Positions 15,787 through 24,172 of a stretch of DNA of 34,025 nucleotides are shown here, one piece after another. Position numbers and translations under genes: made by a program. The stretch covers positions 1 to 34,025 of the forward strand of contig CABTYA010000004.1 in the NCBI GenBank assembly GCA_902488965.1, written 5' to 3'. Below the pieces are notes generated by a model that saw nothing but the letters and a program-made list of their open reading frames with translations, searched no databases and had not been told where the DNA came from. Position 1 is the first letter of the stretch; every line of letters begins with the position of its first letter. The stretch is from an uncultured Veillonellaceae bacterium. GTDB taxonomy: Bacteria; Bacillota; Negativicutes; Veillonellales; Negativicoccaceae.

Positions 15787-17979
15787 ATGAAAAAACAATT
15801 GACACTCGCCGTGCTGACAGCCGTCGGCGTAGCGGCTCTTGGCGGTGCACAACCCGCTGCAGCGCAGGATATTATTAACTTGGAAGGTGTCGTGGTCACT
15901 GACGTTCGTGACCGCGGTATCTTGCCGGGCGGATATGCGGATATGAACGGGACAGTCGGTATTTTGGGCGATACCAACATCATGAAAGTGCCGTTCTCGC
16001 AGATGAACTACACGTCCAAATTGATGGAAACATTCGGTGCGTCCGCGCAGCCGATTGATACCGTACTCCGGACCAACCCGTCCGTACGTTCGGCGGGATC
16101 CGTTTGGCACAGCGACTTTACGATTCGCGGCGTCCGCTCCAACGGTACCAGCATGTTCCTGAACGGTATTCCGGGTATGTTTACGCAGTTCCAGTTGCCG
16201 ACTCATTTTACGGATCGGGTGGAAGTGACGTCCGGTCCTGCAGGCGGATTTATGGGAACGGGTACACAGTATGAATCCAACGCCGGCGGCGGGATCGTCA
16301 ACTTCGTATCGAAGCGCGCTCCGGGCAAAGATGTGCGTCGGATTACTGTACAGCATATCGGCAAAGGCCATTGGGCAAATTACTTGGACTTGTCACATCG
16401 TTTCGGCGATAACAAAGAATGGGGCGTTCGTATCAATACCGAATGGGCAAATGGTGAAATGAGCGTCCAAAAGGAAAATTACAAAGCATCGAGTGTATAC
16501 ATCAATGTTGACCGGCAGACGGAAGACGCCACGACGAATTTCTTGGCGGGCTATCGTGATATGCGCCTTCAAAACGGGCATCGTTGGTTCAAACTGAGTA
16601 AATCGTATGAAGCACAGTTTGAAGGAGATACGACACCGACGTTGTTGAAACCGCCGTCCGGCGATACCCATGTCGGGTTCCCCGGTATGGCGAAAGAAAC
16701 GCTGGGCTATATTTTCGCATTGAATCACGAACAAAAAGTCGGCGATAACTGGAAGGCCTTCATTAATGCGGGGACCAACCACAACAATCTCTCGAAAAAC
16801 ACGTCGGGATGGGCGAGTGCATTTGAAATCGATGACACGGCCGGTAATTACAAAATCAAGGTCATGGACGGCTTGAACCGCATGGACTCCTCTTATGTCG
16901 GTGTGGGTGTTCGCGGCGAAATCGAAACCGGAAAAATCAAACACAACATTGTCTTCCTGCATGACCATTCCTGGCGCAATCGCGGCGGCACACTGCCGGG
17001 ATCGACACCGTACGGGAAAAACACACCGCCGGTCGGTGAAGGTAATATCTACAACGGAATTATTACATTTAATCCGTTAGTGTCGAATCCGAAGGAAATG
17101 CAGACCGCCAAACAGCGGATGTGGGGTTTCTCGCTGGTGGACCGGATGGAAATCGACAACTGGCAGATCATGATTGGCGGTCACTACCATAAAGCGACGA
17201 ATACCAGTATGAGTAAGGGCGTATATACCAAGAGCCTGACGACAAGCGGCTGGAGCCCGACGTTCGGCGTAGTCTATTCGCCGTCGGATGAATTCTCGAT
17301 ATACGGCAGCTATTCCGAGTATTTCAATGAAGGTGAAATCGTCGGCCCGAGCTATCAGAATGCCGGTCAGGTATTCTCGCCCATGAAGACCAAACAGATC
17401 GAAATTGGCGGCAAATACTACAAGGACGGTTTGCTGGTAACGGCAGCGGTATTTGACCTCAAGATGCCGGAAAAACGCTTTGAAAAATTGATCGGTGATG
17501 AAGCGTTTACCTGGTTCCAGGACGGCGAACAACGTATGAAAGGGGCCGAACTCAACGTACAGGGCAAAATTACCGACACACTCAGCGCATTCGGCGGTGT
17601 GATGTATATGGATGCGAAATTTTCGAAAAATACGGACAAACGATTGAACGGCAAACGTTTGTTTGCGCAACCGTATTGGACGGCGACGATGGGCCTGTCC
17701 TATCAGCCGACGGAGAAGACGAATGTATTCTTGCGCGGCAATTATACGGGAGACAGCATTATCCGTACGCAGGGAGCGAAGAAAGAAATTACCGTACCGT
17801 CCTATTGGGTATGGGATCTTGGCTTGCGACACACCTTTGACGTGGCAGGACATGACGCAACATTGGGCGTGACGGTGTACAACCTTCTGGATAAAGATTA
17901 CTGGATGGCATCCCGCGGTGACCAAGTCTACTTGTCCTTACCGCGGACAGTGATGTTGTCGGCACAATTTGATTTTTAA
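15787..17979 (+). CDS. TonB-dependent siderophore/metallophore receptor 2, 730 aa
   Basis: Second outer-membrane receptor, a diverged paralogue of the first: both share a GGY-x(3)-N-x(2)-VG-x-LG pattern and VPF-x-Q after the signal peptide, a plug with TIRGVRSNGTSMFLNGIPG, and a barrel ending in Phe (MLSAQFDF). The signal peptide is MKKQLTLAVLTAVGVAALGG with AQPAAAQ, followed by a TonB-box-like LEGVVVTDV. The ATG at 15787 is spaced about seven bases from GAGGAA; an ATG at 15772 overlaps that site. Side chains differ strongly across the extracellular loops, so the two receptors may bind different ligands or form a two-step pair. No tonB or exbBD genes are in the window. Confidence 0.92.
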   Translation: MKKQLTLAVLTAVGVAALGGAQPAAAQDIINLEGVVVTDVRDRGILPGGYADMNGTVGILGDTNIMKVPFSQMNYTSKLMETFGASAQPIDTVLRTNPSVRSAGSVWHSDFTIRGVRSNGTSMFLNGIPGMFTQFQLPTHFTDRVEVTSGPAGGFMGTGTQYESNAGGGIVNFVSKRAPGKDVRRITVQHIGKGHWANYLDLSHRFGDNKEWGVRINTEWANGEMSVQKENYKASSVYINVDRQTEDATTNFLAGYRDMRLQNGHRWFKLSKSYEAQFEGDTTPTLLKPPSGDTHVGFPGMAKETLGYIFALNHEQKVGDNWKAFINAGTNHNNLSKNTSGWASAFEIDDTAGNYKIKVMDGLNRMDSSYVGVGVRGEIETGKIKHNIVFLHDHSWRNRGGTLPGSTPYGKNTPPVGEGNIYNGIITFNPLVSNPKEMQTAKQRMWGFSLVDRMEIDNWQIMIGGHYHKATNTSMSKGVYTKSLTTSGWSPTFGVVYSPSDEFSIYGSYSEYFNEGEIVGPSYQNAGQVFSPMKTKQIEIGGKYYKDGLLVTAAVFDLKMPEKRFEKLIGDEAFTWFQDGEQRMKGAELNVQGKITDTLSAFGGVMYMDAKFSKNTDKRLNGKRLFAQPYWTATMGLSYQPTEKTNVFLRGNYTGDSIIRTQGAKKEITVPSYWVWDLGLRHTFDVAGHDATLGVTVYNLLDKDYWMASRGDQVYLSLPRTVMLSAQFDF

Positions 17980-17992
17980 TTCATCATTGACG

Positions 17993-18017
17993 ATAGCCGT
18001 GCCGCGGGCACGGCTAT
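17993..18017 (+). other. Intercistronic hairpin between receptor 2 and the ABC importer
   Basis: Perfect 11-bp stem ATAGCCGTGCC (17993-18003) / GGCACGGCTAT (18007-18017), 3-base loop, with no T tract. It is unlikely to terminate fully; it may protect the receptor mRNA from 3' exonucleases and lower importer expression relative to the receptors. Confidence 0.75.
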
Positions 18018-18042
18018 TGGTCATTGACGGAAAGGAGACGGT

Positions 18043-19617
18043 ATGAGCAACAGTATACGACGGACAGTGTGGGGGGCACTCATCGCGGTTGTGGCGGCGA
18101 TGATGCTTTTGCTCACGGGATGCGGGAACACGGCGACACCGACCGGCGGCGACAATGAGATTGTGTTGGCGGCGGCGCGTGATTTGGCGCCGGGGGTCAA
18201 GGATCCGTACTTCACCAGTTCGATTTTACAAGTGTGGGAACCGCTGGTTGCGCTCGGCAACGACGGGGAACCGAAACCGGCGCTGGCCACCGAATGGCGG
18301 TCGGAAAATGACAATAAGGTATGGATCTTTACTTTGCGCGAGGGCGTGAAGTTCCATGACGGCGAGCCGTTTAATGCGGCGGCAGTAGTCGCCAATTTTG
18401 ATCGTTGGTCGGTGATGGGATACAAGACATCGCCGTTTTACGGCACATCGCTTGAAAAAATGTATCCGTCGATTGAAAAGTGGGAAGCCGTCGACGAGCA
18501 CACCGTACGGCTGACATTTGCGGACGCGATGCCGACATTACCGTATATGATGGCATCATGGAGTTCGGCTATGTTCAGTCCGAAATGTCTTGATTCGGCC
18601 ACCGGCGATTTCACCGGTTTGGCGCAGGGGACGGGGCCGTTCAAAGTGAAAGAAGTCGTGCCGAACCAGTATTGTGTGATTGAACGTTTTGATGACTATT
18701 GGGGAGAAAAAGCTAAGGCGAAAACAATTCGCGTGCGCGTCATCCCGACACCGGAAACACGTTTTTCGGCACTCAAGTCGGGAGAAATCATGGGGGTCGT
18801 CGATTTGGGGGCATTGACGCCGGCACTGGCCAATGAATTGGTCAAGGACGAGCAGTTTGCACTGGTGTCCAACAAGATGACGATTACGCATTATCTGACG
18901 ATTCGCGGTGATGAGGGGCCACTGGCGGATGAACGATTGAAACAGGCGATTTCTCTGGCTATCGATCGAAACGCCATCACGAGCCAGTATTTCTATGATT
19001 ATGCGGTACCGACACGCAATTTGATCAACAGTGCCAGCTCGTTCGGCAAGGTGGTCGAGCCGATTTATGACGTGGAACGGGCACGCGCACTGGTCAAAGA
19101 GGCGGCCGGTGAACAGCCGGTACGGGTGCGTTTCCTCGTGCCGCAGTACGGTACGGATCGCTATCCGTACAAAGAGATTGCGGAGTGGATTCAGGCGGAG
19201 TTGGCGGCAATCGGTATTGAAGCGAATATCCAGATCCTGGACGGTGCGGCGTACAAAAAAGCGATGCGTGACGGTGATTATGAGATTGCCATTCATACAC
19301 GCGGACTTTCGACGATGGATCCGTCGCGCTTGTTGACGGAGTGGATGAGCAACGACGATCGCGGTACAATCAACAAAGAAAACCATATCGGTTTCAGCAA
19401 TATCGCCGCGCAGGCGTTAATCAATCAGATCCCGAATGCGACGACCGTCGAAGAACGTCGTGAAATCTATACGGCACTGCAGGAAATCGCACTGGAGCAT
19501 CCGGTGACGGTGCCGCTCTTTGAAGATGAAAACTTGCTCGTACACAACAAAAAGATTCGCGGGTTTACACCGACGATTTACGGTGTAACGCTGTCGGAAA
19601 CGGAGTGGACGGAGTAG
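18043..19617 (+). CDS. ABC transporter substrate-binding lipoprotein (NikA/CntA/DppA family), 524 aa
   Basis: Periplasmic solute-binding protein of the SBP_bac_5 family that delivers peptide, nickel or metallophore ligands to the importer. The lipobox LLTGC places the lipidated Cys at residue 27. Family landmarks include QVWEPLVALGNDGEPKPALATEW, KVWIFTLREGVKFHDGEPFNA and, later, RLKQAISLAIDRNAIT. The length matches NikA and staphylopine-binding CntA (about 500-530 aa), and the opening segment resembles NikA-type rather than long OppA-type proteins. The two upstream TonB receptors make a metal chelate the likeliest ligand; peptides cannot be excluded. ATG at 18043 follows AAAGGAGA. Confidence 0.9.
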   Translation: MSNSIRRTVWGALIAVVAAMMLLLTGCGNTATPTGGDNEIVLAAARDLAPGVKDPYFTSSILQVWEPLVALGNDGEPKPALATEWRSENDNKVWIFTLREGVKFHDGEPFNAAAVVANFDRWSVMGYKTSPFYGTSLEKMYPSIEKWEAVDEHTVRLTFADAMPTLPYMMASWSSAMFSPKCLDSATGDFTGLAQGTGPFKVKEVVPNQYCVIERFDDYWGEKAKAKTIRVRVIPTPETRFSALKSGEIMGVVDLGALTPALANELVKDEQFALVSNKMTITHYLTIRGDEGPLADERLKQAISLAIDRNAITSQYFYDYAVPTRNLINSASSFGKVVEPIYDVERARALVKEAAGEQPVRVRFLVPQYGTDRYPYKEIAEWIQAELAAIGIEANIQILDGAAYKKAMRDGDYEIAIHTRGLSTMDPSRLLTEWMSNDDRGTINKENHIGFSNIAAQALINQIPNATTVEERREIYTALQEIALEHPVTVPLFEDENLLVHNKKIRGFTPTIYGVTLSETEWTE

Positions 19618-19633
19618 GAATCGAGGCAAAGGG

Positions 19634-20581
19634 ATGAAGTTGTTACATTTTATGGCGGAGCGGTTGTTGCTTGCCGTTCCGATTTTGTTCGGGGTGACAC
19701 TGGGGGCGTTTTTGCTCGGTGTGATCGCTCCGAGTGATCCCGCACTGGTGGTATTGACGTTGGACGGGACGTCGGAGCCGTCCGCAGCGGAACTGGCGTC
19801 GATGCGTGAGCAGATGGGGCTCAACGAGCCGCTGGTGATGCAATTCGCTGCATGGGTCGCTCGTGTCGCACAGGGAGATTTGGGCGCCTCATATATCACG
19901 GGAATACCGGTGCTGGAGTCGCTGCTGTATCGGTTTCCCGTGACGTTGTGGCTGTCGCTGGTGGCATTGGCATGGGTCGTGACATTGGCCATACCGGCCG
20001 GTATTTGTGCGGCGGTCCGTGTCAATCGCTGGCAGGATCGCTCGCTTCGGGCGGTGGCTATGGTCGCCTCGGCGATACCGGGATTTTGGTTGGCGATTGT
20101 GTTGATTCATTATTTTGCGGAGCGGTGGCGGCTGTTGCCGTCGAGCGGTTACGGAGACTGGGAGCAAATGATTCTGCCGGGATTTGTACTGGCGGCGGGG
20201 ACGATGGCGGCGATGCTTCGTTTGCAACGGACGTCGCTTTTGGAAGTGATGGAGCAGCCGTTCATTTTGACGGCGCGGTCGCAGGGACTGACGCCGCGGC
20301 GAATTTTGTGGCGGCACGCCGTGCCCAATTCGTGGCTGTCGGTGGTCACGCTGATCGGTACGTATTCCGTCGGTATTTTGGGCGGGTCGATTGTCATCGA
20401 GTCGATTTTTTCGTTGCCGGGATTGGGAAGTTATGTGTTGGCGGCGATTCGCGGACGGGATTATCCGGCAATTCAGGGGTACGTCTTGTTTGTCGGTTTT
20501 TTGGTCATTTTGATCAATTGGTTGGTGGATTTGAGTTACTTTTTCCTCAATCCGCGGTTGCGCACAGGTGATCCGCGATGA
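19634..20581 (+). CDS. ABC importer permease 1 (NikB/DppB family), 315 aa
   Basis: Inner-membrane permease of the peptide/nickel class. It shows the conserved N-terminal helix with RLLLAVPILFGVTLGAF, six hydrophobic segments, and the EAA loop that contacts the ATPases, FILTARSQGLTPRRILWRHA, followed by PNSW. Length is typical for DppB/NikB. The stop overlaps the next ATG (ATGA), as usual for paired permeases. Confidence 0.94.
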   Translation: MKLLHFMAERLLLAVPILFGVTLGAFLLGVIAPSDPALVVLTLDGTSEPSAAELASMREQMGLNEPLVMQFAAWVARVAQGDLGASYITGIPVLESLLYRFPVTLWLSLVALAWVVTLAIPAGICAAVRVNRWQDRSLRAVAMVASAIPGFWLAIVLIHYFAERWRLLPSSGYGDWEQMILPGFVLAAGTMAAMLRLQRTSLLEVMEQPFILTARSQGLTPRRILWRHAVPNSWLSVVTLIGTYSVGILGGSIVIESIFSLPGLGSYVLAAIRGRDYPAIQGYVLFVGFLVILINWLVDLSYFFLNPRLRTGDPR

Positions 20582-21408
20582 CGGGGCGCAAAGTAACCCC
20601 GCTGTTTGCGGGGACAGGGGCGGTGTTACTGTTGTTTATGGCGGTGGCGCTGCTCGCGCCGTGGTTGGCGCCGTATGATCCGAATGCGGTATCGCGAGAC
20701 GCGATTTTGGCGCCGATGTCGGCGGCGCATTGGCTCGGTACGGATGCGCTCGGTCGTGATGTCTGGAGCCGGTTGCTTTACGGGGCGCGCGTATCGGTGT
20801 TTTTCGCGTTGGCCGGAGCGGCGTGTACGATGCTGCTCGGTGCGCTTTTGGGCGTCGTGGGCGGTTATTTCGGCGGTTTGACGGATCGTTTGATTCAGAT
20901 CGGCGTTCATATTTTCCAAGGGTTGCCGGGGATGAGTCTGATGGTAGCATTGGCCGGTGTCATGGGACCGGGGACGTTCAGCATTTTGCTGGCGGTGACG
21001 CTGACTTCGTGGACGAGTTTTTCCCGATTGGTGCGGGCCGAGGTGCTGCGCGTGCGCTATGCGGAGTATGTGGAAGCGGTGCGTGCGCTCGGCGCAGGCC
21101 ACGGATACATTTTGTGGCGGTATATCTTGCCGAATATTATGCCGTCGCTCATTGTGCTTTGGACGGTGCGGATCGGCAGCGTGTTGCTGTCGGTGGCGTC
21201 GCTGAGCTTTCTCGGCTTGGGGGTGCAACCGCCGGATGCGGACTGGGGTGTCATGATTTTTGACGCCAAGTCGTATTTCCGAACGTACCCGTGGCTGCTC
21301 TTGGCACCGGGCGCGTGTATCGCCGCACTCTCGATTGCAATCCAGTTGTGGGGCGACGAGTTGCGCGATTATTTGTCCATTGATGAAGAACCGTGGCGGG
21401 AGGGGTGA
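20578..21408 (+). CDS. ABC importer permease 2 (NikC/DppC family), 276 aa
   Basis: Second permease subunit, forming a heterodimer with the upstream product. The N-terminal OppC-type segment is followed by PWLAPYDPNAVSRDAILAP and HWLGTDALGRDVWSRLLYGA, the hallmark of DppC/NikC. The EAA loop is EYVEAVRALGAGHGYILWRY followed by ILPN. Complete length. It overlaps the upstream permease gene by 4 bases, and the first ATPase gene starts 2 bases after its stop. Confidence 0.95.
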   Translation: MTGRKVTPLFAGTGAVLLLFMAVALLAPWLAPYDPNAVSRDAILAPMSAAHWLGTDALGRDVWSRLLYGARVSVFFALAGAACTMLLGALLGVVGGYFGGLTDRLIQIGVHIFQGLPGMSLMVALAGVMGPGTFSILLAVTLTSWTSFSRLVRAEVLRVRYAEYVEAVRALGAGHGYILWRYILPNIMPSLIVLWTVRIGSVLLSVASLSFLGLGVQPPDADWGVMIFDAKSYFRTYPWLLLAPGACIAALSIAIQLWGDELRDYLSIDEEPWREG

Positions 21409-21410
21409 AG

Positions 21411-22223
21411 ATGAGCGATTTGGTAATCGACAATGTCAGCGTTCGTTTTCACTTGCCGCATGCGGTCGTGCATGCGGTAAACGAGGTCTCACTCGTATGC
21501 CCCGAGGGCAAAATCACGGGGCTGATTGGAGAATCAGGCAGCGGCAAATCCGTCTTGGGGATGTCGATTTTAGGATTACTCGGAACGACGGCGGAGGTTA
21601 CCGGCGCCATCCGGTATCGAGAGCGGGACATGCTGGCGCTCACGGAAGAGGAATATCGGACGTATCGCGGCAGCGAGATTGCGTTTATTCCGCAAAATCC
21701 GCGGACGGCATTCGATCCTTTGCGAAAAGTCGGCGAGCAGATTGCCGAGCCGCTGATTGCCCGCGGTGTCAGTGCAGCGGAGGCACGAGAACGCATGCTC
21801 TCTCGGTTGGCCGAATTGGGGTTCAGTGATCCTGCAGCCGTGGCGGCGGCGTATTCGTTCGAGTTGTCGGGAGGTATGGCGCAACGGGCGTTGTGCGCAC
21901 TCGGCACCATCGGCCGACCGCGCTGGTTGATTGCCGACGAACCGACGAAGGGGCTTGATGCGATTTTGCGCCGGCAAGTGGCGGAAATTTTTCGGAGCTT
22001 GCGAGGCGAAGGAGTCAGCATGCTGATGGTGACGCACGATTTGCATTTGGCGAAAGTATTGTGTGATCGGATCGCGGTATTGCGGGACGGAGCGATTGTC
22101 GAAGAAGGCCCGTCGGCACGCCTGTTTGCCGATCCGCAGACCGACTATTTGAAAGTCTTGCTCGCCGCACGGCCCGATGTGCTGGCTGCGAAGAGAAAAG
22201 GGGTGCCCTATGCCAACACTTGA
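21411..22223 (+). CDS. ABC importer ATPase 1 (NikD/DppD family), 270 aa
   Basis: Energises import through the two permeases. Walker A GESGSGKS (K46), signature LSGGMAQR (in place of the usual LSGGQ), Walker B WLIADEPTKGLD, and H-loop MVTHDLHL are visible. The SGGM variant is common in NikD-like proteins. The oligopeptide/nickel C-terminal extension is short (DYLKVLLAARPDVLA). Start at 21411 behind GGAGGGG; a start at 21393 would lie within the preceding gene and overlap the ribosome binding site. Confidence 0.93.
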   Translation: MSDLVIDNVSVRFHLPHAVVHAVNEVSLVCPEGKITGLIGESGSGKSVLGMSILGLLGTTAEVTGAIRYRERDMLALTEEEYRTYRGSEIAFIPQNPRTAFDPLRKVGEQIAEPLIARGVSAAEARERMLSRLAELGFSDPAAVAAAYSFELSGGMAQRALCALGTIGRPRWLIADEPTKGLDAILRRQVAEIFRSLRGEGVSMLMVTHDLHLAKVLCDRIAVLRDGAIVEEGPSARLFADPQTDYLKVLLAARPDVLAAKRKGVPYANT

Positions 22224-22983
22224 AGTGTCTCATTTGGGCAAGACGTTTCGCACCGGATTATGGGGGAGCCACACGGTTGTGGCGGTCGATGATGTGTCGC
22301 TCGTCGTACCGAAAGGGCACACGCTCGGACTGGTCGGGATGAGCGGCTCGGGGAAATCGACCTTGGCGCGGCTGATTATGGGTTTGATTCGCCCCGATCA
22401 CGGGGCCGTTCGCTTTCGCGGCGAGGATATTACGCATCAAACAGGGGCCGCCCGACGTGCACGGGCACGTGAGTTGCAGATGTTGTTTCAGCATCCGACA
22501 GCGGCACTGCATCCGCGGATGCTGTTGCGCGACAGTATGCGTGAGCCGTTGCGCCTGCATCGGGGATTGATCGATCCGCGCGACTGGGACGAGGCCATCG
22601 TTGCCCAATTGGCGGTGGTAGCGCTGGATCCGGTACTGCTCGATCGCTATCCGCATCAGCTCTCCGGCGGCCAATTGCAGCGGCTCTGTTTGGCGCGATT
22701 GCTGCTCTTGTCGCCGCAATGCATCGTACTCGATGAGCCGACCTCGATGCTGGACGTATCCGTGCAGGCGCAGGTCATGGATCTGCTCGACCGGATTCGC
22801 AGGGAACAAGGTATCTCGTACCTGTTCATTTCGCATGATTTGGACCTGGTACGGGCGTACAGTGACGACATTGCCGTGATGTATCACGGACGACTGATTG
22901 AACAGCAACCTGCGGACGAGTTTTATGAACATCCGCAAGAAGACTATACGAAACGACTGATTGCGGCCTTTCGGGAGATGTAA
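22210..22983 (+). CDS. ABC importer ATPase 2 (NikE/DppF family), 257 aa
   Basis: Partner ATPase of the importer. Walker A GMSGSGKST (K49), Q-loop MLFQHPTAALHPRM, signature LSGGQLQR, Walker B CIVLDEPTSMLD and H-loop FISHDLDL are intact. The start at 22210 is behind AAAAGGGG and overlaps the previous gene by 14 bases. Like NikE, it lacks the longer C-terminal domain of DppF. The TAA stop shares a base with the ATG of the methyltransferase gene. Confidence 0.93.
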   Translation: MPTLEVSHLGKTFRTGLWGSHTVVAVDDVSLVVPKGHTLGLVGMSGSGKSTLARLIMGLIRPDHGAVRFRGEDITHQTGAARRARARELQMLFQHPTAALHPRMLLRDSMREPLRLHRGLIDPRDWDEAIVAQLAVVALDPVLLDRYPHQLSGGQLQRLCLARLLLLSPQCIVLDEPTSMLDVSVQAQVMDLLDRIRREQGISYLFISHDLDLVRAYSDDIAVMYHGRLIEQQPADEFYEHPQEDYTKRLIAAFREM

Positions 22984-23747
22984 TGATGGATTGGCGGACA
23001 TTGGATTGGCAGGAGATTTGGGCGGGTGAGTTTGCGGCTCGTCAAGCGGCACAGGGCAAACGTTTTACGGACGATGCGGAGGAGTTGGCGTTTTGGGAAG
23101 CATTGGCGCCACACTACGATGAACGTCATCGTCTGAATGAAGAAGTGCCGGGATTGGTGGACTATCTGATCGAACAAATCGGTACACAACGATTTGTACG
23201 GGAGATCGGGCCGGGAACGGGGAATTTTACCGTACCGTTGGCTCCGTATGCCGCGCGTTGGGAAGGGATTGAGTTCGCCCCGCCGATGCAACGGGAAGTG
23301 GAAAAGAAATTGCGTCGGGAAGGATTGACACATGTACGGATCCGCTCGGGGAAATGGGAAGATATTGCAGTCGATGAGCCGGCGGATATTTTACTGGCAG
23401 TCAATTCACTGTATCGGATGGAAGATATTGCGGCGGCGTTTGCGAAAATGCTCGCCACTACCACTGAAAAACTGATACTCGTACGGACGCTGCAATATTA
23501 CAAGTCGGCGGCGGATCGGTATCGCGGCGTAGCGGCGCAAGTGCATCCGGATATTTACGTCTGGATTAATATGATGTGGGCACAAGGACTGGCGACGGAT
23601 GTCAGAAACTTTTCGTTCCTGCGTAAATACTATGCGGACGGACGGGAGAATGTACGGCAGGACCCCGCTAACGGCGAGGATGAATACGGGGTATATCGTT
23701 GCGTGCCGGAGACGGTCGTTGTCGCAACGGCACAAGTGAAGCGGTAA
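22983..23747 (+). CDS. Class I SAM-dependent methyltransferase, 254 aa
   Basis: Rossmann-fold methyltransferase of unassigned substrate. Motif I is EIGPGTGNF (E74-F82), followed by the acidic loop in WEGIEFAPP, and a post-motif region DILLAVNSLYRMEDIAAAF. The N-terminal 60 residues (WRTLDWQEIWAGEFAARQ) are helical and unlike standard small-molecule methyltransferase caps. TAATG overlap with ATPase 2 shows translational coupling to the importer, so its substrate is probably related to the imported ligand: methylation of a metallophore, metal handling, or modification of a regulator are all possible. There is a second ATG three bases later. I cannot assign a reaction. Confidence 0.82.
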   Translation: MMDWRTLDWQEIWAGEFAARQAAQGKRFTDDAEELAFWEALAPHYDERHRLNEEVPGLVDYLIEQIGTQRFVREIGPGTGNFTVPLAPYAARWEGIEFAPPMQREVEKKLRREGLTHVRIRSGKWEDIAVDEPADILLAVNSLYRMEDIAAAFAKMLATTTEKLILVRTLQYYKSAADRYRGVAAQVHPDIYVWINMMWAQGLATDVRNFSFLRKYYADGRENVRQDPANGEDEYGVYRCVPETVVVATAQVKR

Positions 23748-23795
23748 TAAAGGGAAAAAACGTATTCGGGTCATAACCGACAGTGGCGGTATATC

Positions 23796-23832
23796 AAAAC
23801 AGCGACGGAGTGTATCTCCGTCGCTGTTTTTT
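23796..23832 (+). terminator. Terminator of the TonB receptor/ABC importer operon
   Basis: Perfect 15-bp stem AAAACAGCGACGGAG (23796-23810), loop TGTAT, CTCCGTCGCTGTTTT (23816-23830), then further T. It closes the roughly 10-kb operon. Confidence 0.95.
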
Positions 23833-23860
23833 GTTGCGATGAAAGGGGCGGGAAATGCAA

Positions 23861-23893
23861 AAGGAGCGACCGGAAAGATTCCGGTTGCTCCTT
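23861..23893 (-). terminator. Second hairpin, oriented as a leftward terminator
   Basis: AAGGAGCGACCGGA (23861-23874) pairs with TCCGGTTGCTCCTT (23880-23893) with one wobble. The minus strand continues TTTTGC, so it would stop leftward transcripts. No gene on the minus strand ends here, so it is either a back-stop or a remnant. Confidence 0.55.
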
Positions 23894-24012
23894 GATGGTA
23901 GTGACGAATGTTATGCGGTGGGCTTAGTTCGCTTTTTAGTTGAGTTACGAACGGTGGAATGAAAAGGATTTTATTTCACCACTAAAAATAAAATATTTCT
24001 ACTTATTGAGTT

Positions 24013-24037
24013 TATATATAATTGACAATTGTGTATA
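24013..24037 (+). promoter_or_regulatory. Candidate operator upstream of mdcA
   Basis: AATTG-A-CAATT (24020-24030) is a perfect 11-base palindrome within a wider imperfect one, with TATA arms on both sides. The TTGACA within it could double as a -35. Its size fits a dimeric regulator such as a GntR or LysR type; no such gene is adjacent. Confidence 0.4.
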
Positions 24038-24045
24038 TGGATAGA

Positions 24046-24114
24046 TTGACATTCAAATAAGTAATAGATAAATGAAAAATAAACTGTAAAGACGGGAACT
24101 AATGGTGTTACAAT
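24046..24114 (+). promoter_or_regulatory. Candidate promoters of the mdcA operon
   Basis: Option 1 is TTGACA (24046-24051), 17 bp, TAAATG (24069-24074): perfect -35 but weak -10. Option 2 is a good -10 TACAAT (24109-24114) with a poor -35 (GTAAAG). I cannot choose between them. Confidence 0.4.
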
Positions 24115-24172
24115 AATAGTGAATAGGAATTAATAACCAACGCTTTTGTTTGATAGAAGGGAGAGAGCAGAG

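Larger units (their letters stand above)
23748..24172. other. Intergenic region before mdcA
   Basis: About 425 bases without a gene. It holds the two hairpins described, then A/T-rich sequence with an imperfect palindrome (24013-24037) centred on AATTGACAATT, and several promoter-like boxes: TTGACA at 24022 and 24046, and TACAAT at 24109-24114. Confidence 0.6.

Noticed and set aside
23935..23990. Weak hairpin GGTGGAAT ... ATTTCACC
   Set aside because: Contains mismatches and no T tract; not supportable as a terminator or operator.
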